A stretch of DNA of 64,000 bases from RYN-230 sp963717125 (lineage in GTDB: Bacteria > Actinomycetota > Actinomycetes > Streptosporangiales > Streptosporangiaceae): assembly GCA_963717125.1 (NCBI GenBank), contig CAVQVG010000004.1, positions 186,001 through 250,000 of the forward strand, in the 5' to 3' direction. The notes beneath the pieces are model-generated. The model was not told where the DNA came from and made no database searches. It saw nothing but the letters and a program-made list of their open reading frames with translations. Below, piece after piece: positions 32,474 to 40,346 of this stretch (its first letter is position 1; each line of letters opens with the position of its first letter). The position numbers and the translations under genes are program-made.

Positions 32474-33391
32474 GTGGGGTTCCCGGTCAAGGCCGTCGTC
32501 GCGGCCCTCGCCAACGCGATCAACGACGGCACTGCCGCCGTCCTCGAGCAGCGCAGCACCAAGCAGGTCAGCACGCAGCACAACCCGCTGTCGGTGCGGC
32601 TGATCATCGACCTGCTGCGCCGCCCGCTGTGGCTGATCGCCATCGTGCTCAACATCACCGGCGTCATCCTGCAGATCGTCGCGCTGCACTACGGCGCGCT
32701 GGCCCTGGTCCAGCCGATCCTGGTGTGCGATCTGATCTTCGCGTCGCTGATCGCGTCCGCGTTCCGGCACCAGTGGCCGGACTTGGAGATGCTGCTCGGC
32801 GTGCTGTGCTGCGCCGGCGGTCTGGCCCTGTTCCTGGTGGTGGCCCGGCCGCACGGCGGCGTGGCCACGGTGCCCCCGGTGGACGTGATCCCGCTGGCCA
32901 TCGCGTACGGGGCGGCGCTGGCCGGCAGTCTCGCGGTGGCCGCCACGGGCCCCCGGGCGCTGCGGCCGATCATGCTGGCGCTGGCCTGCGGGATCTCCTA
33001 CGGGGTGACCGCGTTCGTGCTGAAGCTCTTGTCCGGCGGCTGGCACGGCGGCCTCAGTCACCTGCCCTACCAGTGGCCGCTGTACGCCGCGGTCGTCGTC
33101 GGCCCGCTCGGCTTCCTGCTCAACCAGAGCGCCTACCAGGCCGGCATCCTGGTCAGCCCGGTGCTTGCGGTGATCACCGCGGTCGACCCGCTGGTCTCCA
33201 TCGCGCTGGCCGTCGGGCTGCTGCACGAGACGATCAGCGGCGGCCCGGTGAACATCACCATGGAGGTGGCCGCGCTGGTGATCATGATCGTCGGGATCGT
33301 GGTCCTGTCGCGCCGCGCCCCGCACGTGGCCGACCAGGCCAAGATGGCCGCCCAGCAGCACCCGTTGTCCGCCGAGGAGCCCCTGACCTAG
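32474..33391 (+). CDS. DMT-superfamily (EamA-like) transporter or membrane protein
   Basis: GTG 32474 starts a 305-residue integral membrane protein with about nine to ten hydrophobic segments (LWLIAIVLNITGVILQIVAL, LLGVLCCAGGLALFLVVA, PLYAAVVVGPLGFLLNQSAY, ITMEVAALVIMIVGIVVLS). The pattern of two half-repeats and ALVQPILVCDLIFASLI resembles the DMT/NIPA-like group of metabolite or cation transporters. The C-terminus is cytoplasmic and polar. It is 72 bases after the LysM-BTAD gene and could be cotranscribed, but no functional link is evident. Its TAG stop shares CTAG with the convergent adenosine deaminase gene stop. Confidence 0.82.
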   Translation: MGFPVKAVVAALANAINDGTAAVLEQRSTKQVSTQHNPLSVRLIIDLLRRPLWLIAIVLNITGVILQIVALHYGALALVQPILVCDLIFASLIASAFRHQWPDLEMLLGVLCCAGGLALFLVVARPHGGVATVPPVDVIPLAIAYGAALAGSLAVAATGPRALRPIMLALACGISYGVTAFVLKLLSGGWHGGLSHLPYQWPLYAAVVVGPLGFLLNQSAYQAGILVSPVLAVITAVDPLVSIALAVGLLHETISGGPVNITMEVAALVIMIVGIVVLSRRAPHVADQAKMAAQQHPLSAEEPLT

Positions 33392-34407
33392 CCGGGGCTG
33401 GCCAGCCAGGCGTCGATGCCCGCCAGCAGCCGCCGGGCGGTCTCCGGCGGGGCGACCGAACCGCGCACCGACATCCGGGCCAGCCCGGCCAGCTGGTCGT
33501 CGGCCAGGCCGTGCGCCCGCCGGGCGATCTCGTACTGAGCGCCCAGCCGGGACCCGAACAGCAGCGGGTCATCGGCGCTCAGCGCGACCGGCACGCCGTC
33601 GCCGAGCAGGCTGCCCAGCGGCACGGCCGCGGGGTCCGCGGCCACCCCCAGCGCCACGTTGGACGCCGGGCAGATCTCCAGGGTGATCTTGCCGGCCGCC
33701 AGCCGCTTGGTCAGCTCGGCGTCACGGGCCGCGGCCACACCGTGCCCGATCCGGTCCGCGTGCAGCTCGTCCAGGCAGGCCCGGACGCTGGCCGGCCCGC
33801 ACAGCTCACCCCCGTGCGGGGTGAGCAGCAGCCCGGACTGGGCCGCGATGCGGAACGCGGCCGCGAACTCGGCGGCGCCGCCGCGGCGCTCGTCGCTGCT
33901 CAGCCCGAACCCGATCACGCCGCGGCCCGCGTACTGCGCGGCCAGCCGGGCCAGCGTCCGCGCCTCCAGTGGGTGCTTGGTCCGGTTGGCCGCGATGATC
34001 AGGCCGATGCCCACCCCGGTCGCGGTGGCCGCGGCGTGCGCCGCGTCGAGGACCAGCTCCACCGTGGCGGTGAGGCCGCCGAAGCGGTGCCCGTAGCCGG
34101 ACGGGTCGATCTGGATCTCCAGCCAGCCGGACCCCTCGGCCCGCTCGTCCTCCGCGGTCTCGCGGAGCAGCCGGCGCACGTCCTGCGGCGTGCGCAGCAC
34201 CGACCGCGCGATGTCGTACAGCCGCTGGAACCGGAACCAGCCGCGCTCGTCCGCCGCGCTCAGCCGGGGCGGCCAGTCCCGGGTCAGCGCCTCCGGCAGG
34301 TGTATCCCGTGCTGCGCCGCCAGGTTGACCAGCGTGGTGTGCCGCATCGCCCCGGTGAAGTGCAGGTGCAGGTGCGCCTTGGGCAAGGTGGCGATCGGCC
34401 GCGGCAT
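33388..34407 (-). CDS. add: Adenosine deaminase
   Basis: This 339-residue metal-dependent deaminase converts adenosine to inosine in purine salvage. Near the N-terminus AHLHLHFTGAM holds the HxH zinc ligands; HGGELCGPASV supplies the active-site His and Glu; RIGHG and ICPASNVALG follow; and SADDPLLFGS gives the last Asp pair. An insertion or divergence in GFGLSSDERRGG replaces the usual GxDLAGxE, so substrate preference could differ from the classical enzyme. It lies 17 bases downstream of aspC in the same direction. In Streptomyces, as I recall, add and aspC directly follow murB; here ~18 kb separates them. Confidence 0.9.
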   Translation of the reverse strand: MPRPIATLPKAHLHLHFTGAMRHTTLVNLAAQHGIHLPEALTRDWPPRLSAADERGWFRFQRLYDIARSVLRTPQDVRRLLRETAEDERAEGSGWLEIQIDPSGYGHRFGGLTATVELVLDAAHAAATATGVGIGLIIAANRTKHPLEARTLARLAAQYAGRGVIGFGLSSDERRGGAAEFAAAFRIAAQSGLLLTPHGGELCGPASVRACLDELHADRIGHGVAAARDAELTKRLAAGKITLEICPASNVALGVAADPAAVPLGSLLGDGVPVALSADDPLLFGSRLGAQYEIARRAHGLADDQLAGLARMSVRGSVAPPETARRLLAGIDAWLASPG

Positions 34408-34423
34408 CAGCCCGCCCGGTCGC

Positions 34424-35635
34424 TCAATGTGCCTCGCTGAGCAGCTTGCCCATCCGGCTGACCCCTTCGGCCAGATCGTCGTCGCCCAGCGCGCAGGACA
34501 GCCGGAAGTAGCCCGGCGTGCCGAACGCCTCGCCCGGCACCACGGCCACGTCCGCCTGGTCCAGGATGACCTCGGCCAGCTCGGCCGAGGTGGCTGGGCG
34601 CCGGCCGGCCAGCTCCTTGCCGAGCACGCCCTTGACCGAGGGATAGCAGTAGAACGCCCCCTCCGGCAGCGGGCAGACCACGCCAGGAATCTCGTTCAGC
34701 ATGCTGGTCATCGCCTGGCGGCGACGGTCGAAGGCGGCCCGCATCTCGGCCACTGCGGACAGGTCGCCGGACACCGCCGCCAGCGCCGCCACCTGCGCCA
34801 CGTTGGACACGTTCGAGGTGGTGTGGGACTGCAGGTTGGTGGCTGCCTTGATCACGTCGGCCGGCCCGATCATCCAGCCGACCCGCCAGCCGGTCATCGC
34901 GTACGTCTTGGCCACCCCGTTCAGTACCACGCAGGTGTCCGCGATCTCCGGCGCCATGACCGGTATGGAGGAGAACTTCGCGTCGCCGTAGACCAGGTGC
35001 TCGTAGATCTCGTCGGTGACCACCCAGAGCCCGTGCGCCGCGGCCCACTCGCCGATGGCGGCGACCTCGTCCGGCGGGTATACCGCGCCGGTCGGGTTGG
35101 ACGGGGACACGAACACCAGCAGCTTGGTGCGCTCGGTGCGGGCCGCCTCCAGGTCGGCCACGGACACCCGGTAACCGGTCCGCTCGTCGGCCAGCACCGG
35201 CACCGGGACGCCCCCGGCCAGCTGGATCGCCTCCGGGTAGGTGGTCCAGTACGGCGTGGGCAGCAGCACCTCGTCGCCCGGGTCGAGCAGCGTGGCGAAC
35301 GTCTGGTACACCGCGTACTTGCCGCCGTTGGTGATCAGCACCTGGCTCGCTTTGACCTGGTAACCGGAGTCGCGCGCGGTCTTGGCCGCGACCGCCTCGC
35401 GCAGCTCGGGCAGCCCGGGGGTGGGCGAGTACTTGTGGAAGCGCGGCTCGGCGCAGGCCCGCTGCGCGGCCTCGACGATGTAGCCGGGGGTCGGGAAGTC
35501 GGGCTCGCCCGCCCCGAACCCGATGACCGGCCGGCCCGCCGCCTTGAGCGCTCTCGCCTTCGCGTCCACGGCCAGGGTGGCGGATTCGGCGATGGCGGCG
35601 ACACGGGCGGAGATGCGCGGGTGGGCTGAAGTCAT
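34424..35635 (-). CDS. aspC: Pyridoxal phosphate-dependent aspartate aminotransferase
   Basis: ATG 35635 (MTSAHPRISAR) is preferred to an upstream in-frame ATG at 35671 that is not conserved-looking. The 403-residue class I aminotransferase has the N-terminal GEPDFPTP motif, Asn180 in SPSNPTG, Asp208 in VVTDEIYEHL, the Schiff-base Lys243 in NGVAKTYAMTGWRVGW and the C-terminal Arg of YFRLSCALGDDD. It exchanges amino groups between aspartate and 2-oxoglutarate. Its position beside tRNA-Trp and secE is the standard actinomycete arrangement. It is the first gene of a two-gene leftward unit with add. Confidence 0.93.
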   Translation of the reverse strand: MTSAHPRISARVAAIAESATLAVDAKARALKAAGRPVIGFGAGEPDFPTPGYIVEAAQRACAEPRFHKYSPTPGLPELREAVAAKTARDSGYQVKASQVLITNGGKYAVYQTFATLLDPGDEVLLPTPYWTTYPEAIQLAGGVPVPVLADERTGYRVSVADLEAARTERTKLLVFVSPSNPTGAVYPPDEVAAIGEWAAAHGLWVVTDEIYEHLVYGDAKFSSIPVMAPEIADTCVVLNGVAKTYAMTGWRVGWMIGPADVIKAATNLQSHTTSNVSNVAQVAALAAVSGDLSAVAEMRAAFDRRRQAMTSMLNEIPGVVCPLPEGAFYCYPSVKGVLGKELAGRRPATSAELAEVILDQADVAVVPGEAFGTPGYFRLSCALGDDDLAEGVSRMGKLLSEAH

Positions 35636-35733
35636 GCCCCCATGGTCGCACCTCACCGATAGTGACCGCACCGCGATTACCTGGCGTCGGTGGCCGGGCC
35701 GGCGACAGATTTCAGCGCCTTACCCGGCATGGT

Positions 35734-35762
35734 TCGACGGCGGGCCCGCGGCAACGTAGACT
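35734..35762 (+). promoter_or_regulatory. Candidate promoter for tRNA-Trp and secE
   Basis: TCGACG (35734-35739), a 17-base spacer and TAGACT (35757-35762) match σ70 consensus at four positions each. The start would lie about 80 bases before tRNA-Trp. Confidence 0.45.
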
Positions 35763-35846
35763 TCATCAACCGGTGGCGGTCCACCCGGTGACGGCTGCGC
35801 GCCCGCAAGGGAACGGTGGCTGCCCCGGGCGGCGTCCAGGTAGCAG

Positions 35847-35920
35847 AGGGCAGTAGCTCAATTGGCCAGAGTCCCGGTCTCCAAAACCGGTGGTTGGGGG
35901 TTCGAGTCCCTCCTGCCCTG
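35847..35920 (+). tRNA. tRNA-Trp (anticodon CCA)
   Basis: Acceptor AGGGCAG pairs with CTGCCCT; the anticodon stem CCGGT/ACCGG encloses the loop CTCCAAA with anticodon CCA at 35881-35883; the T loop is TTCGAGT; the discriminator is G and CCA is not encoded. Placement directly before secE is conserved in actinobacteria. Confidence 0.96.
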
Positions 35921-35994
35921 CGCAAGCAGCCCGCGCCCCGGCGCGGGCTGGTGGTATCAGCAGCTACACCAATCAGCGTTGTTCAGGTGAGGAC

Positions 35995-36246
35995 ATGGCG
36001 ACTCAGACGCGTGGTGAGGTCTCCAAAGACCGGCCAAAGCCCGGCGGCCCGGCTAAAGACAGCCGGACCTCTCCCGCGCTCTTCGTCCGCCAGGTGGTCG
36101 CCGAACTGCGCAAGGTGATCTGGCCGACCCGCAAGGAACTGATCACCTACACGACCGTGGCGCTGTCGTTCGTGATCGTCATGGCGGTGATCGTGTCGCT
36201 GCTGGACCTCGGGTTCTACCACCTGGTGACCGCGGTCCTGGGCTGA
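35995..36246 (+). CDS. secE: Preprotein translocase subunit SecE
   Basis: ATG 35995 (MATQTRGEVS), with a GTGAGGA element just upstream, starts an 83-residue protein. A charged N-terminal region is followed by the conserved VVAELRKVIWPTRKELITY amphipathic helix and one membrane segment (VALSFVIVMAVIVSLLDLG). SecE clamps SecY in the translocon. The gene sits between tRNA-Trp and nusG as in most bacteria. An open frame extends upstream into the tRNA and is not coding. Confidence 0.95.
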   Translation: MATQTRGEVSKDRPKPGGPAKDSRTSPALFVRQVVAELRKVIWPTRKELITYTTVALSFVIVMAVIVSLLDLGFYHLVTAVLG

Positions 36247-36391
36247 GCCGCCCAGAGAGGCTGCGGCCAGGGGTGCCAGTGCCGGGGGACGGCATCGCCT
36301 GCTGGTCCTGGCGCCGGTGGGCAGGACAGGCCGGAGCCAGGGTAGGCCGGGGAAATGCGCCGCCAGCCAAGAGCGGAGAGAAAGAGTTATC

Positions 36392-37327
36392 GTGTCCGAG
36401 TTCCAAGAGCACGTCAGTGATCAGGCGGTCGCCCTGACCGGCGAGGACGCCGCGCCCGACGAGGCAGCGGCCAGCCCGGCCGAGGCTGCGCCCGACGCCG
36501 AGCCCGTTGCCGAAGCTGAGGCGGAGGCGGAGGCAGCCGCCGGAGACGAGGCCGGCGCGGCTGTGGACGAGGCCGACGGGGCCGCGGCTGAGGCCGACGC
36601 GGACGAGGCTGAGGCCGACGCGGACGAGGCTGACGCGGACGAGACTGACGGGGCCGCGGCTGAGACCGACGCGGCCGAGGCTGAGACCGACGCGGACGAG
36701 GCTGACGGCGCCGCGGACGAGGCGGGGGACGTCGCGCCCGAGGACGATGACCCGGTCGCGATCTTCAAGGCGGAGCTGCGGCTGCTGCCGGGTGACTGGT
36801 ACGTGGTGCACTCTTACGCCGGGTACGAGAACCGGGTCAAGGCGAACCTGGAGAGCCGCACCCAGTCGCTGAACATGGAGGACTACATCTTCCAGATCGA
36901 GGTCCCGGTACACGAGGTGACCGAGATCAAGGGCGGCAAGCGGCAGCAGGTCTCGGAGAAGGTACTGCCCGGCTACATCCTGGTCCGGATGGACCTGACC
37001 GACGAGTCCTGGGCCGCGGTGCGCAACACACCCGGGGTGACCGGCTTCGTCGGCCTGTCCAGCCGGCCGTCGCCGCTGAGCCTGGACGAGGTGGCCTCGC
37101 TGCTCGCCCCGGAGCCGGAGCAGAAGTCGGCCCCGGCCGAGGTGCGCCGGTCTTCGGTGGAATACGAGCCGGGCGAATCCGTTACGGTGATGGACGGTCC
37201 GTTCGCCACCCTTCCCGCCACGGTGAACGAGATCAACCCGGACACCCAGAAGCTCAAGGTGCTCGTCTCCATCTTCGGCCGGGAGACCCCGGTCGAGCTT
37301 TCCTTCGATCAGGTCGCCAAGATCTGA
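36392..37327 (+). CDS. nusG: Transcription termination/antitermination protein NusG with long acidic N-terminal extension
   Basis: GTG 36392 (VSEFQEHVSD) is preferred. Of 311 residues, ~10-120 are an Asp/Glu/Ala-rich low-complexity region with repeated DEADA and AETDA words. The NGN domain follows (LLPGDWYVVHSYAGYENRVK, EKVLPGYILVRMDL, NTPGVTGFVG), and then the KOW domain (YEPGESVTVMDGPFATLPAT). NusG couples RNA polymerase to Rho or the ribosome. Actinobacterial NusG proteins usually have acidic N-terminal tails, but this one is longer and clearly repeat-built. rplK follows after 38 bases. Confidence 0.95.
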   Translation: MSEFQEHVSDQAVALTGEDAAPDEAAASPAEAAPDAEPVAEAEAEAEAAAGDEAGAAVDEADGAAAEADADEAEADADEADADETDGAAAETDAAEAETDADEADGAADEAGDVAPEDDDPVAIFKAELRLLPGDWYVVHSYAGYENRVKANLESRTQSLNMEDYIFQIEVPVHEVTEIKGGKRQQVSEKVLPGYILVRMDLTDESWAAVRNTPGVTGFVGLSSRPSPLSLDEVASLLAPEPEQKSAPAEVRRSSVEYEPGESVTVMDGPFATLPATVNEINPDTQKLKVLVSIFGRETPVELSFDQVAKI

Positions 37328-37365
37328 TCCGCATCAGCCCCAGGTAAGGACAAGGACCCGTACAG

Positions 37366-37800
37366 ATGGCCCCACGGAAGAAGAAGATCGCCGCGGTTGT
37401 CAAGGTGCAGCTGCAGGCGGGCGCGGCCACCCCGGCGCCGCCGGTTGGCACCGCGCTCGGCCCGCACGGCGTCAACATCATGGACTTCTGCCGGCAGTAC
37501 AACGCCGCCACCGAGTCCCAGCGCGGCAACGTCGTCCCGGTGGAGATCACGATCTACGAGGATCGCTCGTTCTCCTTCGTGACCAAGACCCCGCCAGCCG
37601 CCGAGCTGCTGAAGAAGGCCGCGGGCGTGGCCAAGGGCAGCGGCGAGCCGCTCACCACCAAGGTGGGCTCGGTGACCGCGGCCCAGGTCCGCGACATCGC
37701 GCAGACCAAGATGCCCGACCTCAACGCGACCAGCCTCGAGGGGGCCGAGAAGATCATCGCCGGCACCGCCCGGTCGATGGGGCTCACCGTCCGCGGCTGA
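37366..37800 (+). CDS. rplK: 50S ribosomal protein L11
   Basis: The 144-residue L11 begins MAPRKKKIAAVVKVQLQAG. It contains the thiostrepton-loop segment APPVGTALGPHGVNIMDFC, including prolines of the PPVGxALGP motif, and the rRNA-binding C-domain (KAAGVAKGSGEPLTTKVG, TARSMGLTVRG). Its length is normal. It forms the GTPase-associated stalk base with 23S rRNA, and together with L1 is usually cotranscribed with nusG. Confidence 0.97.
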   Translation: MAPRKKKIAAVVKVQLQAGAATPAPPVGTALGPHGVNIMDFCRQYNAATESQRGNVVPVEITIYEDRSFSFVTKTPPAAELLKKAAGVAKGSGEPLTTKVGSVTAAQVRDIAQTKMPDLNATSLEGAEKIIAGTARSMGLTVRG

Positions 37801-37820
37801 GCCGGAACCGCACAGTCAGA

Positions 37821-37848
37821 ACGGCTGAGTCAAAACGGCTGAGTCAAA
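37821..37848. repeat. Two tandem 14-bp repeats between rplK and rplA
   Basis: ACGGCTGAGTCAAA is repeated exactly twice (37821-37834, 37835-37848) in the 116-base gap. No start codon or terminator is associated with it. Confidence 0.85.
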
Positions 37849-37916
37849 CCCCAGTGGCAGGGCCACGCGCTGGCCCACCGACCACGACCTCCGCATTAGT
37901 ACCAAGGAGAAAAGAT

Positions 37917-38642
37917 ATGAAGCGCAGCAAGGCCTATCGCCAGGCCGCGGAGCTGATCGACCCGGACCGGCTGTACACCCCGGCCGAGGCGGTCAACCTG
38001 GCCAAGGAGACGGCCAAGACCAAGTTCGACCCCACCGTCGAAGTCGCCCTGCGGCTCGGCGTAGACCCGCGGAAGGCGGACCAGATGGTCCGCGGCACGG
38101 TGAACCTGCCCAACGGCACCGGCAAGACCGCCCGCGTGCTGGTCTTCGCGACCGGCGACCGGGCGGCGGCCGCTGAGGCCGCGGGCGCCGACTATGTGGG
38201 TTCCGACGACCTGATCGAGCGCATCCAGGGCGGGTTCCTGGACTTCGACGCGGTCGTCGCCACCCCCGACCTGATGGGCAAGGTCGGCCGGCTGGGCCGG
38301 GTGCTCGGCCCGCGCGGCCTGATGCCCAACCCCAAGACCGGCACGGTCACCCCGGACGTAGCCAGGGCCGTCACCGAGATCAAGGGTGGGAAGATCGAGT
38401 TCCGGGTGGACCGGCACGGGAACCTGCATTTCGTGATCGGCAAGGCCTCCTTCCCGGCCAGCGCGCTGGTGGAGAACTACGCGGCGGCCCTGGACGAGGT
38501 GCTCCGGCTCAAGCCGTCCGCGGCCAAGGGCCGGTACGTCAAGAAGGTCGCGATGACCACCAGCATGGGCCCGAGCATCCCGGTGGACCCGGCCAAGACC
38601 CGCGGCCTCATCGAGGAGCTGGAAGAGGCCGCGGCCAGCTGA
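37917..38642 (+). CDS. rplA: 50S ribosomal protein L1
   Basis: ATG 37917, preceded by AAGGAG, starts a 241-residue protein. Conserved L1 features include MKRSKAYRQAAELID, GTVNLPNGTGKTARVLVFA, the second-domain LGRVLGPRGLMPNPKTGTV and the C-terminal MTTSMGPSIPVDP. L1 binds the 23S rRNA stalk, and in many bacteria represses its own mRNA. An open frame beginning at 37854 is not supported by a ribosome-binding site. Confidence 0.97.
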   Translation: MKRSKAYRQAAELIDPDRLYTPAEAVNLAKETAKTKFDPTVEVALRLGVDPRKADQMVRGTVNLPNGTGKTARVLVFATGDRAAAAEAAGADYVGSDDLIERIQGGFLDFDAVVATPDLMGKVGRLGRVLGPRGLMPNPKTGTVTPDVARAVTEIKGGKIEFRVDRHGNLHFVIGKASFPASALVENYAAALDEVLRLKPSAAKGRYVKKVAMTTSMGPSIPVDPAKTRGLIEELEEAAAS

Positions 38643-38792
38643 CCCGCCCAGCCTGCCCAGCCCAGCCTGACCCAGCCCAGCCTGACCCTGCAAGCCCGTC
38701 CCGCACAGGCCGTCCCGGCCGCGGAGCGGGCTTGCCACGTTCCGCCCCCGCCACCCCCGCCGCCGTCCCCGCCGCAAACCTCGCACCACGAA

Positions 38793-38842
38793 CGTGATCA
38801 ACCGATTGCTGTCGTTATAGGAACAGTGATCGGTTGATCACG
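38793..38842. terminator. 14-bp perfect inverted repeat upstream of the L10 promoter
   Basis: CGTGATCAACCGAT (38793-38806) and its exact reverse complement (38829-38842) flank 22 bases; an inner CTGT/ACAG pair extends the stem. It sits after rplA and before the rplJ promoter, where a terminator would separate the two units. There is no T-tract, so it may equally be a dispersed palindromic element or an operator. Confidence 0.55.
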
Positions 38843-38899
38843 GACCGCGCGGGCACCCTTGCGGTGAAACGCGGATGAGACCCAAGTGGGGCCGCTGAT

Positions 38900-38928
38900 T
38901 TGGCCGGAAGGGCGTTAGGCAATATGGT
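38900..38928 (+). promoter_or_regulatory. rplJ promoter
   Basis: TTGGCC (38900-38905), 17 bases, TATGGT (38923-38928). The predicted start near 38935 falls exactly at the first base of the structured L10 leader. Confidence 0.55.
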
Positions 38929-38934
38929 GGGAGC

Positions 38935-39125
38935 GAAGCCAAAGACCGTCGGTCGTTGCTGCCTGCCCGTCAGGTGGTAGCCGAAGGACCCGCGTCAGCG
39001 GGCGGCCCGCGCAGGCGTCCGAGCTGAACCATCCGGCCCGCTGCGGGCCGGTGGTGTCCACGCCCTGGTGCCCGCGCCGGGGCGTTTCGCATCTCACGCC
39101 CCTTCCTGACCGGCGACGGATCAGG
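38935..39125 (+). ncRNA. Ribosomal protein L10 leader (autoregulatory 5' UTR)
   Basis: The segment GAAGCCAAAGACCGTCGGTC near 38935 and GGGCGGCCCGCGCAGGCGTC near 39000-39018 are hallmark pieces of the actinobacterial L10 leader, the mRNA mimic of the L10/L12 binding site on 23S rRNA. It lies directly before rplJ, and excess L10-L12 complex is expected to bind it and reduce expression. The boundaries are approximate. Identification rests on recognised sequence and position, not on a covariance-model run. Confidence 0.8.
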
Positions 39126-39136
39126 AAAGGAGGCCC

Positions 39137-39853
39137 ATGGCGAGGGCGGATAAGGTGACCGCGGTCACCGAGCTCACCGAGCGATTCCAGAGCTCGGAGG
39201 GCGCGGTGCTGACCGAATACCGCGGCCTGACCGTGGCCCAGCTCGCCGAGCTGCGCGGCTCGCTCGGGGACAGCGCCACGTTCACGGTGGTCAAGAACAC
39301 GCTGACCAAGCTTGCCGCCACCGAGGCGGGCGTGGCCGGCCAGCTCGGCGACCTGCTGAGCGGCCCGTCGGCGATCGCGTTCGTCAAGGGCGACGTGGTC
39401 GACGCGGCCAAGGGTCTGCGCGACTTCTCCCGGGCCAACCCGCTGCTGGTGATCAAGGGCGGGGTGCTCGACGGCAAGGCGATCACGCCGGCCGAGATCG
39501 AGCGGCTGGCCGAACTCGAGCCGCGCGAGGTGCTGCTGGCCAGGCTGGCCGGCGGGATGAAGGCCTCGATGTCCAAGGCGGCGGCGGTGCTGAACGCGCT
39601 GCCGGTGCAGATGGCTCAGCTCGCCGAGGCGCTGCGAGTCAAGCAGGAAGCCGCGGGCGGTGCGGCGGCAGGCGACGCCGCGGCCGCATCGAGCACGGCT
39701 GAGCCGAGCGCGGATGAGCCCAGCCCGGGCGAGGCCAGCACGGATGAGCCCAGCCCGGGCGAGCCCAGCACGGGCGAGCCCAGCACGGGCGAGGCCAGTA
39801 CGGGCGAGGCCAGCACGGGCGAGGCCAGCACGGGCGAGACCAGCACCGAGTAG
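39137..39853 (+). CDS. rplJ: 50S ribosomal protein L10 with a repeat C-terminal tail
   Basis: ATG 39137, with AAAGGAGG upstream, begins MARADKVTAVTELTERFQ. The L10 core ends around residue 175 (MAQLAEALRVKQEAAGG), the normal length of the family. About 60 further residues form a tail, first Ala-rich and then repeats of STDEPSPGE, STGEP and STGEA, before the stop. The helix that binds L7/L12 dimers (VLNALPVQMAQLAEALRVKQ) is intact just before the tail. L10 anchors the L12 stalk. The tail would lie near the stalk dimers and is acidic and probably disordered. Confidence 0.95.
   Translation: MARADKVTAVTELTERFQSSEGAVLTEYRGLTVAQLAELRGSLGDSATFTVVKNTLTKLAATEAGVAGQLGDLLSGPSAIAFVKGDVVDAAKGLRDFSRANPLLVIKGGVLDGKAITPAEIERLAELEPREVLLARLAGGMKASMSKAAAVLNALPVQMAQLAEALRVKQEAAGGAAAGDAAAASSTAEPSADEPSPGEASTDEPSPGEPSTGEPSTGEASTGEASTGEASTGETSTE
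39718..39846. repeat. 15-bp tandem repeats in the rplJ 3' end
   Basis: Units related to GGCGAGGCCAGCACG repeat about eight times in frame, encoding GEAST/GEPST. The repeats end at the stop codon. Confidence 0.88.
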
Positions 39854-39904
39854 CCGGCGGGCCGGACACCATAAGCAGACTGAAGGAAAAGGAACCCAGC
39901 AATC

Positions 39905-40291
39905 ATGGCGAAGCTCAGCACTGACGACCTGCTCGACGCGTTCAAGGAGATGACCCTCCTCGAGCTGTCCGAGTTCGTGAAGCAGTTCGAGGACACGTTC
40001 GACGTCAAGGCGGCCGCGCCGGTCGCGGCCGTGGCGGCCGCGCCGGCCGGCACTGGCGAGGCCCCGGCGGAAGAGGAGCAGGACGAGTTCGACGTCATCC
40101 TCGAGGCCGCGGGCGACAAGAAGATCCAGGTCATCAAGGAGGTGCGCAGCCTGACCAGCCTGGGCCTCAAGGAGGCCAAGGACCTGGTGGACGGCGCGCC
40201 CAAGCCGCTCCTGGAGCGGGTGAACAAGGAGGCCGCGGACAAGGCCAAGGCTGCCCTGGAGGGGGCCGGCGCCACCGTCACGGTCAAGTAA
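39905..40291 (+). CDS. rplL: 50S ribosomal protein L7/L12
   Basis: The 128-residue protein has the N-terminal dimerisation domain (STDDLLDAFKEMTLLELSEF), the Ala-rich flexible hinge, and the C-terminal factor-binding domain (FDVILEAAGDKKIQVIKEVR, LGLKEAKDLVDGAPKPLLE). Length and motifs are normal. The dimer recruits elongation factors to the ribosome. It is cotranscribed with rplJ, 51 bases downstream. Confidence 0.97.
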   Translation: MAKLSTDDLLDAFKEMTLLELSEFVKQFEDTFDVKAAAPVAAVAAAPAGTGEAPAEEEQDEFDVILEAAGDKKIQVIKEVRSLTSLGLKEAKDLVDGAPKPLLERVNKEAADKAKAALEGAGATVTVK

Positions 40292-40315
40292 ACGCCGTTC
40301 TTCCGGCGCTGCTGT

Positions 40316-40346
40316 GCCGGGCCCGCGCACACCGCGTGGGCCCGGC
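40316..40346 (+). terminator. 13-bp hairpin after rplL
   Basis: The arms 40316-40328 and 40334-40346 pair over 13 bp (one G·U) around a 5-base loop. There is no T-tract. In the rplJL-rpoBC region such hairpins typically attenuate transcription into rpoB. Confidence 0.65.

Larger units (their letters stand above)
38643..38934. other. Spacer between rplA and L10 leader with repeats and a palindrome
   Basis: The first ~60 bases hold copies of CCCAGCCTGACC-like words, a short tandem array. A strong hairpin occupies 38793-38842, and the rplJ promoter lies at 38900-38928. No open frame of coding character is present. Confidence 0.7.

Noticed and set aside
15353..33391. Integrative element or prophage
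   Set aside because: No integrase, transposase, phage structural gene or tRNA-end attachment duplication is visible around the block; the murB repeats are tandem, not flanking.
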